DNA from: Acanthopleura granulata
Lineage: Eukaryota > Mollusca > Polyplacophora > Chitonida > Chitonidae
DNA: 64,000 nt
Assembly: GCA_016165875.1 (NCBI GenBank)
Contig: JABBOT010000081.1
Location: 1-64,000 of the forward strand
Direction: 5' to 3'
Shown: one piece after another, positions 11,062 to 23,000 of the stretch
Layout: each line of letters opens with the position of its first letter
How positions within the stretch are numbered: position 1 is the stretch's first letter
Notes under the pieces: generated by a model
The model's database searches: none
Told to the model about the DNA's origin: nothing
What the model saw: the letters and a program-made list of their open reading frames with translations, nothing else
Program-made: the position numbers and the translations under genes

Positions 11062-14000
11062 CTGCAAAAACACAACAGGAGTGGCATAAACAACAGCAAA
11101 CCATAAACACACAGCGTAACAATGAGGTTCTGTACTGTTGCCGTTGTTTTAATGTCTGAACACAGTTTCTAGGAATAAAATGACACTTACTAATGAAAAC
11201 GAGTGTAATCATTACATTTGAGACTCGATTCATTTTCAGTCACCGAGCCCGCTTCAAAAAGAGGTCAGGTCAGACGATAACTGGATCTATCACTGATCCA
11301 CCTACTAGACGTCAAATAAAGACTTTCCACGCTCGATATTGTATGAAACTTATCATCTACAACCAGAACAATACCTCACTGTATTAAGCACCTTGTTTTA
11401 AATGTTAGTTATGGCACATTTGGACAGCCACTTCACCTCGAAACTGTATAGTTGTCATTCGAGGAATAACATGCATCCCAAGCCATGAGTCTACGAAGGC
11501 GGTAAGTCTTCGTTCAAACGCTTAAGACGCGTCTGTTTCACAGAACATGGAAATAGACCTGTGACCTTTCGTATCTTCAAATATATTACAACATGCACTG
11601 GTACTGGATTTTCTAAAGTAAAATTTTAGAAACCTACGACTATCCACAGGTTTTTGGGATACCTTCCTACATATGGCTTCACATGTACATGTAAGCCAAC
11701 AATAACTAAAATCTGTATGAATTCCTTACATTTTACTAAAAATAGACCTGAACTACATATATATGTACATTTTTTGGAAGCAACTATGCCCAGTGGAGAG
11801 CTTAAACTTGTATCTTTAGGGCTACGCTATTTTCTTGTTGTTGTTGTTTTTGTTGTTGGGTTTTTTTCTTTTTTTCCCTTTTATTTCATACTTTGTTCAA
11901 TTAGCATACGGTGAATAAATGGTGAAACATAATTATTACGGTTGTGGAACTGAAAAACACCAAGGATTTGGCATATTTTCAGAAAATATATGCCTAGACA
12001 AAATATAACTGCAATAAAAACAAAACTTTTAAAATACGAGGTACCTCAACAGGGATTACCACGGACCAGTATATATTGTTTTATACTTTTTCTGAAATAA
12101 CGAGATGGAATTGCAAATTTGTTCTGTTGAAGGGATTATTGCTAGACAGGTTGTACTCAGAATCACCACTGGCGTTCTCACGTATATTTCGCGATTGTTA
12201 AAAAGATCCATAGCAAGTAATCAAGGCAGAAGATATCGATGATGCATTTATGTATAGAATTTAAAATTAAACAGACGTTTACAGATGGGAAATGCAGAAT
12301 GTCAGGCATGGCAAAGAGAGGAGCCGTATGAGCATTCTTATTAGAAAATAATATAGTTCAGACTGCTTTTCTTCTGTAGTATTGCAAAATTGTAAATGAA
12401 AAGGGTTGTAAATGAAAAGAGTAGGTATTTCTCCAGATGACATTACAATACGATAGGTCAGGATACATCATGGAATAATAAAGGGTACCGAGAGATTTAT
12501 GATTTAAAAAGTCTGTTGAGTGAAAAGGAAGCCCAACATTTCTGCTTAACTTCATTGACATTTTTGAAATCTGCGTTTTCCAAATGAATTTATTATTAAG
12601 GAATAAAGCCTGAAATTTATGAATCGCGCTCCATGGGGTTTCTAGATATATGAATTTTAAAATATGACGTATCTTTTTGGAATCTAAAGGTACGATAAAC
12701 ATGAATTTTCTTTTCCCCAGATTTAGAGTTAGTCTGTTGCTCATCGGCCAATCATTCATTTTAGTTATTTCAGTTTGCGTGATAGGCAAGGTCATTTTCA
12801 GAGAGTTGTAAGGTCGTGTCGTCTGCAAACAGTTTGAAATTGAGCAAAGTGGATGCAGTAATAATTTCATCGAGAATAGATCCCTTGGGTACACCACAGG
12901 ATATCAGAAGAGAAGACAACTAATCATCTTTAGAGACGCATTGAGAGCGTTGTCTAAGGCAACGCTGAAACCGTTTTTAGCTGTATTGTGAGAGACATTG
13001 TTTTTGTGGTTGACGGTATCACATGTTTTTGCAAGATCTATAAATGTTACAACACTAAGTCGCTTAGAATCTTTTGCAACAGTTAATTTTTTAAAAAAGG
13101 CTAACATCGGCTAATGGTGTAGAATGCTTAGAACGGAATTCAAATTGATTACATGTCAATATTAGACTATTTTCAATAAAGTCAATGGTGCGATTTGACA
13201 TAGCGAGCTGCAAAAAAATTTACTTGAAGTGGGCAATACTATTATCGGACGCTAGTTTTCTTGTAATAAGCATTCATTTGCCATGTGGATAGGTGTGACT
13301 CTGACAATCTGCATTTTTGTTGGAAAGACTTCAGCAGTAAATAATAAATTAACTAAGCGTGACAAGACAAAAGATGATTCGGATTTGACACATTTAAGTA
13401 AAGACGCTCTTACATCGTGAGATTCCTGGGCTACTATTTCTTAATCCAGCAATAAGTTTTTCAGTTCCAAGCGTTGTAGAACATTGTATATTCAAGTCAA
13501 AGCTCTTGGTAAAAGGAAAGAATCTTCAAAGCTTTTCTTGGACTAGGTAATTTATCATCTAATTTGGTTGCAACATTAACAAAATATTCAGTGAATCCAT
13601 CTGCGATAGGTTTGGTACCTTATATTACTTTACCATTGGTGACAAATGAGTCAGGCAGGCTTTTACACCCAGATTTATTCATCACTTCGTTGAACATTTT
13701 CCATGTGTCTTTGATACTATTATGTGATTTTCTGAACTTTCCTTCATAGAAATTTTCCTGCCCACACTGAGTATGTGGTTAAGTTTATTTCTGTAGCGGT
13801 AGTATTAATAGCTTCCTAGTTTCAGGTGATAAATGAAGTCGATACAGGCGGATTTTTTCCTAATAAATTTTAAAATATCATATCTCATCCATGGTGTGTT
13901 ACCTTACATCCAGTAAGAAAGCTATTGATGAGCGGGAAACATTCATTATATATACTACTGAAATCATTCCGAAAAATTTCTCAGGCCACAATTGCGTCAG

Positions 14001-17000
14001 TGGCATCATAGACCTCGTCCCAGGTTCTCCGCTGAATTTTTTATGATGAATTCTTCCTGAGGGGAACTGAATTAATGGTATTGGGAACAATTGCTTGTCA
14101 ATATGGAAAACTGGAAAATTTGCAATGACATCATCAAGGAAAATTCCGGAGAAAACCTTGGACTCGTGGTTTGATAGTGAATATGTTGTATATTAGAGTG
14201 GCAGTTGTAGACTTGACCTGGATTAGTTTTGTAATTTTTGGATCGGTTTTGAAAAGCGCCAAGTGAAAATCTCCCATCAGAGGACATATTTTGTTACTCG
14301 CTCTTATGCTATTGTAACAGGTTGAACTATAAGCGCTATCTACTTCCAGGTTAGAGGGAATTTCCGTTTAGTGTAGTGGTACAAGCGCGAACTCTATATC
14401 CAAAGAATGCCAGCTGCTTACCCCGGTCACACTTGGCGCTGCGAGCAGGGTTGTTAGGGTGGCTTACATAGCAGATGGCGATGCTTTGGTGGATTCTGTG
14501 TATATCAGACTCTCCTTTCCTGGGAAGTCACGAGGATGCGACTTGGAAAACGAGGGGGTGAATGTAACAGGTTGAAATATAAGGGCTATCTACTTCCAGG
14601 TTGGAGGGAAGACTTTCCCTTCAGTCTAGTGGTAGAAGCGTGAACTCTAAATCCATAGATCGCTAGTTCAAAACCCTAGCTGGTTATCCCGGTCAAACTA
14701 TGAAGGGTGAGTCCTAGGTTGATGTTAAAGTTATTTATCTGAGGTGATAAATTACATCTAGTAAGTATTTTTGTTTCAACAAATATTCATTAATAGTCAC
14801 AATTATCATCAATAAAAGAGAGATCTTCCCTAGGAACAGTATCACTGTAGTCACCATATACATACATTACCAAGCCTTCACCGTTTATCTTATTTCTGGT
14901 CATGGTGAATGTCTGGTACCAGGCAAAACATAGAGGGTGTTGCTGGTAGGATCATGTCAGCTTTTTGACAGGTCAATGGCTGAGAATTTAAGTTCCATAT
15001 TTGCAATTATTCCTATTATTTCTCAAAAGTGCTATTTGAGATTTCGTGAATTGAAATTCAAACATGAAATAGATTCAATCCCATAAGGAGATCAAGTTGT
15101 GTTAAAGGAGTCTAAATTATAGTAATTCGATTGATCATTTATGTCTGGCCAGTGACATCCTTCAGGTGGGCAATCATCAGTAAGATAAGAACTTCGTCAA
15201 GTACTGCGGAAATATTGTCCGATATAATTGAAGGAACAGACGAAGTTTGAGCACCACTAGTGAGAGGCATTTTGTCAACACAACGGAATGGACAGCCCGT
15301 TTCAGATCTAGGATCAGATATAACTGGGGATGAATATTATTATTCAGCATTTAAATTTAAGGTCATTTATATCTGTACACATGTGCACCGGACTGTCGTC
15401 AGAATCGCTCTTCGGTATGTCAATAAATATCATATACAAAATATTTATATACAATTTGAAGGCCTCCATAACCTCCAACAGAATAGCGAGTTGCTCAGGC
15501 ATCTCCAATTCACTATAATGTACAATGGAATAAAAAAAAGTCATTTTTATGGAAAATACATTGGCTGATTAATACTTGTAGGTCAACGCCAGCACCAATG
15601 TGTGTCAAATAATGGCTTCGCTTGGAGAAAATTCAAGACGATTGTTCATGTCCTTATACATATAACTAATGAGGTAAATTTCTCGATTCGAGAGCAAATA
15701 AAGGTCAACAACATTTCTTAGCATTGAGAATCCCGTAGCCATTATACAATAGAGTTAAGTTACGAACACAAATTATTTAAACTGTTTATAGTTGGCATTT
15801 ATGTTATCAGTAAACAGTAGAAGAGATGTCTAACGTTCACAGTGACTGAAATATTATAAATCTGTTTCAGCATGGGCATTAAACAATACAGAGTGTCGCG
15901 TTAACATGTTGTTTGGTCAGAGAAATTCTTAAATACTTAACTGTGCATACATATTATTCCACTCTGCAGGGAAAATCAATCAATTCCCTTAATTAAAATG
16001 TCTACCACAAAAAATGAAATTAACAATTAAACATGGTGAGATTTCGGGTCACTGTAACTCACTGAATGATAATGTTAACACTCATCTGACACCGTTGATG
16101 TATACTCCAGACAATACCTAATAAAAAGTTGTCTCGCTTTTTGACGGTAACAAACAAACACAGCCGTCACACGGCACAAAAAATAGGTAGTTTTTTCACT
16201 TCCCGCCATTTTGTTTCGGCAAAGTAATCACCAGAGTAAAAAGTGTTATCTATAGGTGTATTAAACGTGTCAATGATAAACGAAGACTAAGATATACGCA
16301 TGGCATAAGCATTTTCCACTTACATTCCTGTGATAAGTTGTCTTACTTTCAACCCATGGATATGTACACGAAGAACTATTTTAAACATCTCCCTGGTTTT
16401 CACTATGGTGATTTTGTACACAAGCGGGTAATGTTCTCTATATCAAAAGTGTAAAATCTGACTGGCTGCATGTGACCCTTTGGCTAATGACAAACGACAA
16501 AACCATTCGAATCCATGTGTTTTAATGGTAACACACATGCATTTTTATCATCACTGACTTTGATGTTACACAAGGACTTTATGGTATGGTTCTAGAATGA
16601 GAAGAATTCGGGCAGTTGTTGAAAGTACCCAATGAAAACATCATTTGCTATCTCGTACAGCATTTCATGTTAATATCGGGTTTTTCCGGCGTGTGCTTGG
16701 ATGACAATCTCAAACCTTCTCATCACACCACCTGTCAGCCATGGTAATTTACTACACGGGGAAGTTAAATCAATTCCTTTTAGTAAGTGGGCTTCCATGG
16801 CTCAATCGGTTAGTGCGCTAGCGTAGCGCAATGACCTAGAAGTGACAAAAATGTCTTCAGCACTTCGTAAGATGTAGTTTGAAGTATAATACTTGATAAA
16901 ATCCTTTGGTAAACACAAAAAAGTGACACATACTCAAAGAATTCAATTAAGCACCAATGAATTGTTGTAATTTTAAGCTTTTCATTTGTTTTTCAAAGTT

Positions 17001-20000
17001 ATGATTATGCGGATTCCCAAAATGGCGTGATATCTTGTTCATTTAATGCTAGCTGTAAGCCTGACTTAGTGAAGTTTGTTAAGATTCATGAAGGCTTTTA
17101 CATGATCTTTTTATTGCATTATTTCAATACTCTTGAAATAAGTGGAGTATATGATTAGCCTGTACTTTGGACACACACGTTAGTCCATTGAAGAAGAGGA
17201 CGGAGATTGCTGTTTATGAAAGTAACGAAATCTGCGGTAATTGACGTTAGTGTGTTGAATTTTACATTGTACAGCGGTAAGCGATGAGTGTTACTCATTG
17301 GAAATAATTAAATGTCAGCTAAATATTAACAATATATATATAGTAATCGAGTGACTTAGTTTTATTTCTATATTAGCACATACAGGCCAATGTTGTGTTA
17401 AGGATGTTGTCTGACAGATAGATACGGGAATACAGAACACCATAGGGGACCTACGCAGAGTGCTGCTATTGACAGCACAGTATCAATTACCCCATGTTAG
17501 GGGTAAGTTCATATATGAGTAGGAGTACATGAATGTACTATACTTACCTTGTTTCTAAATAAGGTGTGTTGATTTGCGAAATCCAGCCCTGTTCATACAT
17601 GTATAGGAAGAAATACATATACTATACTTACCTTGTTCCCTAAATAGAATGTTGCCACGATATGGCTGAAATATTGCCGATAAGGCGTTAAGCTATAATC
17701 ATTCATTCATTCTAAATAGGATGTGAAATAATGAAGGCTCTAATTGAGAACTACAGTTTTTTTATTATGAAGAATTAAAATTACTTAAATCACTTTTTTT
17801 CTAAAAACCACCCTCTACACTCAGGCATTGTTCTACTGTTCACGAAAAACCGTACGACTTCATTAAACTTTCTGTTTCCTTTGGCGTGGCTCAAGAATGG
17901 AGTCTAGGGTAAATTGCAAATTATCACAGCTATTAAGTTTGGTTAGCACTCATGTGCTACATGTACCGCTGTACATTCATAGTCTAAATATTTTTTCTAC
18001 ACAGCTTCAGTAATACATGTAGCTGTTTTTACAAAAACTGTTTTCATTTTATGGGAATAATCCCTGGGAACAATGCAATACGATAAATCTTAACCTCCAT
18101 ACACAGGAATCATTCATGTGCATGACTGACAAGAGATGTAACTGACCTCAAACACTACAAGATGTTCAGTTTGCCTAAAGGAGATATTGCTTGTTGCCTC
18201 AGATACAGGACAAGAAAAACTTACTTTCAACAAGCAGAGATGTCAACTGTTCATCGACTGCTGCTTTCACATCATGACGTTCTGGAGCCGTCTCTTTCAC
18301 AGTCACCTGTCGAGGGACAACAAGGTCATGTTGTACAGAATCTGAGAGTTTCTGTCTGTTGACCTCGTGCTTTTCCAGAGCTGCTGTTTTCTCAGTTAAC
18401 TGGTCATCAAGTCTGGTAGAAGATAAGATGAGACAAAGAGACATAAAGAGTCACATATTAATCTTGTGTACTGGTCATGAGAATGCCCCGCTGTACTGCT
18501 CTCAGCATGATAGATATGCATTGCAGTGATAAATATAAGTTTTGAACACCGTGCGTACATTTTACTCTTGGATCATGTTTGGGAAAAATACAACAGTCAC
18601 CATTACGGAAACACATTGGCTGACATTGATAGGAAATCTGTGCACAGTGATAACATTAACACATGTATACGTACGCTTTGGTGAAATCTGTGCAACCCTG
18701 TCAACAAACAGAAATGAGAATACGTATAAAAATAATGTAAACCACAAACCACAACTAGTCTCCTGTGACTCCTTTCGGCAATACATGTAACAGTGACATA
18801 GCCATAACTAAAATGTGTTGCCTCCTCTTGTACACAGTTGTGACCGTGACTGGACCTGAGAAGTTGTTTATTTATTTATTTATTTATTTATTATTATATT
18901 TTTTTCTTTGTTTTTTTTTTTGTTAAAAGAATAAGACATTCCCCATTTTAATTACATGGACGAAATTAGCTTTGCATTTCCGAGTAAAGATTTTTCGGCA
19001 TTATTGCCAAATTAATTCTCGCTTATTAAATTGGTATATTATGCCGTACACAAAAGAAAAGAACACATACCTTAAAAGAAAGAGCTTTACTGATCGTTAA
19101 ATAAAAAATCTAAATTTTCTGGCGGAAGTGGTTGTTATTTGAGTATTTAATAGTTAAACATCCAAGATTAATAAGTCTTTTTAGGCCGCCATTTTAACGG
19201 ATTGCTTACGTCATCGTGCTTAGCTTTGCAAAGTGGCTATTCTGTCTTTAAAGGTAAAACAAAACTCATGTAGATAACGTAATGGAGGGCTTCAGTGGGG
19301 ACTTCAGCCCTAGTTCTGATGATAGTGAATGTAACTTCAGTTTACAAGGCCACCAGTTTGAATCGCAGAGGAGTGAGGCTGAGAACAGTAGTTCGACTCA
19401 CCACGCATCAAGCTTAAGTGAGTGGGAACCGGGATTTCTGGCTTTGACAGGGGCAATCTGTGAAAGGCCTGGTTGCACTCTCTGCCTTCAAGACATCGCA
19501 ATTCAGATACATTTTGGCAGCCTACAGCCACGCCTGTAGGCATGATGTGGTCCTCTAGTACATCTCAAACTTTTCCTTTTTTAGAGTTGGCTTCAACAGA
19601 ACTTAAAATCCACCATTATCACGATGTACGAACATATTTAGCTGAGACTGGAAATGCACGTTAATTAAATGGTAGGAGTGAAACTCTAAGCGTAGTGACG
19701 CCACAATAAGTGTTCAACAGGAGGAAAGGAGGATTTTCATTGGACAAGCCTAAACATGGCGGGACTTTCTATGTGCCTCGAATAGGTGGATTTTGTAAAA
19801 CAGGCTGATGTTTCAAACAGATTTTCTCTTATAAGCCTTTTAAAAAATGTAAAAACCAGTATTCCAAACAGTTTGTATGGCTCTGTCATTAAAGGTGTAG
19901 GTTGTATTAACGTGTTCCTTTCTTTTAAGAATATTTCAGTACACGACGGTGACTAGCATTATGGTGGCAGTAAATGGGGTAGAGCCCGAGGAGAATCTCA

Positions 20001-23000
20001 AGACCATCGGCAGGTTGTTAGCAGATCTTCCCACCTACGGAAGCAATTACGACATGAGCTTAAACTAACAGCGACCACGAACTAACTGAAGCGCGGAGAA
20101 CCCCTTATGAGGGTTACTGGGTGAAGTGTAACGCTTTAGATGGCTGGACGAGTCACACTTCACCGAGGTCATCTTGGTCATCAAGATTTCACTAGGGTGG
20201 AAAGAAGGGGTCAGATTAGTTTGGGGTCAGATTAGTTCCTGTGGGATCATCCAATTATCCAGACTCCAGGCAGGTGAACCAATGCTAGAGAATGTGCACA
20301 CTGAACTCACCTGTAAAATCGCCACGTTCTTCGAGGATAGCAAATCCTTAGAAGCCTCTATCATCTGCTCCATTTCCTCTACTTCAATATGCAGATGTTT
20401 AATGATGCTACTACACTGAACACTCCACAGTGAGTAGCGTGCCTTTATCTCAACCAAAGAGGTTAATTTCCAGGCGTCTAAATCCTTCAGGACTGCGTTA
20501 TATGCCTTTTCCACCTCTTTGTTATGAAGATCCTGGTTTTCCTGCCGAATTGAAAAATAATTGATGTTTTCACTGCAGCCTTTTTGAGCCATGGCAGCTT
20601 GTAACCCGTGGTTATGCATCTCCTGGAGTTGTGTGTGTTTTGTCTGTCCAATCTGCTTGTGTCTTTTCTGCATCCTTATCTGTGTCGGAACTGTGCCGTA
20701 ACCGTCTCCTGGCTGTGTCTTATTTATGTGTTATCGGTGTCATGTGTGTCATGTCTGTATCGTATATGTGCCGTGTCTGTTGTGTCTTTGTCTTGTCTGT
20801 ATCCCATCTCTGCCACATCTGACCCCTGTCTCTGTCTTACATGTGTCCCAGGTGTGCCGTGTCAAAACTGTTTTTCTTATTAATCTTTCCATTAATAATG
20901 GTCTTTTCTTATTAATATTTATGTGTGCAGGTTTAAAGAAGAAAACCGTCTCATCAATTTGCTTGCACGACATTTGGATTGCTATATAAAACAAGAGAGG
21001 CATTATGCAAATCAGACCTCGTCCACCTTTGCATTGTTTAACGTGACTTCCGTGGGTGACACAGTTTAGTAAGTAACAAAATAGAGCGTTATATTAAGCC
21101 AGTAATGACGGTTCCACGTTACCTTTTTGGAAGTCACAACAACCTACATACTCAGGCGAAATATCCCAAATATCCCGTAAACGTATGGTGACCAAATATT
21201 ACCAGAATACAAACCTGTATCGTATTGTGCAGCCTCGTAAATCGTGACAGCGACTCTTTTGTTTCTTGTAACATTTCCTCCAGCTCACTTGTCTTGTTCA
21301 AAACAGTTGGCTGTTAAAGAGTGAGGTAAAAATCTTTACATGCTATATGCATACATGTTTATATGGCATATGGATGCGTTGATGTTATTCGTTGAAATGA
21401 TGTTTCACTTGTTTGGCTGCTGGTTTACATTTTCAGAAAAACCACACCATTAACAATGGCCTGAGTGCTAGTTTAGTTTTTTATTTCTTTTGAGATGACT
21501 TCGAACAGCCTAATGGGCACTGGGGGATTTCCTCAACAATGAAACCAACATATACACAAATTAATACAAAAGATAAACAAAACATACATCACTTTACACG
21601 GTACGCAAGTGGGAACCAAAATTTAATTAAGATGAGAATCACAATAAAAATTATACTCTTGAACAAGTCGACATTGTTTCAGGACAACAGGACTGAGCTG
21701 CCCAAACTATTAGGGGCAGAAATATATTGACACTCGGACGTTAACATTAGTTTGCTAATTTCAAATGACCCATATGCAAACATACTGCATTATACACATA
21801 TATAATGTAATAAGACAGGATGACAAATATAAGGGCTCGATCATCACTAAAGCCCATGCAATCTCCGTCTCCCGATGTTGACTGGTGAAAAACGATCAAC
21901 ACGTGTCACGGGTTTCATGTGATTACGCCATTACAGAGATGCACAGACTCCACGAAGTACACGTAGTTTGGTGATTTTATAGAAGAGTCCTAATTATGGT
22001 ATATCACTGTTACTGTTCACACTGCAATGGCAGGCAATATTTGGGTCATATTATCGGAATATAGCCACATATACGTACAAATTACCGCGCATGAGCAGCT
22101 TGGGTATACACATGTACAGCCAGCAATAGGAAGGCGTGTATTTAGACATTGCGCATGACAGGGAGATCAGATTCATCATGGACTAAACTTGTTTCCCTTC
22201 ACCATTTTTCAAATACAAAAAAGTGACTTTCAGGTCTTCACCCAGCAATGATATTTTGGTGTCACTTTCTATTGTTATTTCCTTGACCTGTGCCATTACT
22301 AATTGCAGCATTTGTTGAATATGGAGGCGTAGCTGAATACATGTATCAAAATTTCAGAATCGAGTTGGCTGAGAATAGAAAGGACCGGCCGACTGTCTGA
22401 CCCGTGATGGAATATTCCGCAGAGAACTGACTTTCCTCTGGTAAGGGTTTGGCAGAAGTTTACTTCTCTTGCTGTTTCCAGATGTAGTGCCTTGAGTAGA
22501 CAACTTGTCAGTTGGGCCTTGCACACTTCAGATCTCAAGAGTAATGCTGGTTTACGCTGTGCCGGTCGTACAAGAGTGGTTATTGGTCGTTTTCTTAACG
22601 ATAAATTCGATTACAGTTTATCCAAACGTAATATTTTACACTCTCTCAGCTCATCTCATCATATCATGGTTCAAAACAGATTAAATACTAATTACATATA
22701 CAACGTATGCATGTGACATATAAATACATTCTTGAGCAGCATTATGTGTCCTACTTTGATAATGAGATGAGTGAGCATGACGATCTTCGTCATCTGACCC
22801 TCACAAATATGTTCACATTTTACCAAGTCTTACCCGATTACTGTACACTACAAACTGCCAGCCACTTGAGACACTATGACACCGTTACACACACTTACCT
22901 GTTCAGCTGCAGATGGTATATCGTTAATACCTGCCGACTGCAAGTTGTTCTGTTCGCTTTCAGCCATTGTTTCGTCGGCTTTTGTCTGAAGTATAAATGG

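Noticed and set aside
15150..15760. Endonuclease domain of the LINE located at 12.3-14.3 kb
   Set aside because: Position would fit, but the minus-strand frames show no convincing endonuclease motif; only the final piece near 14.1 kb does.
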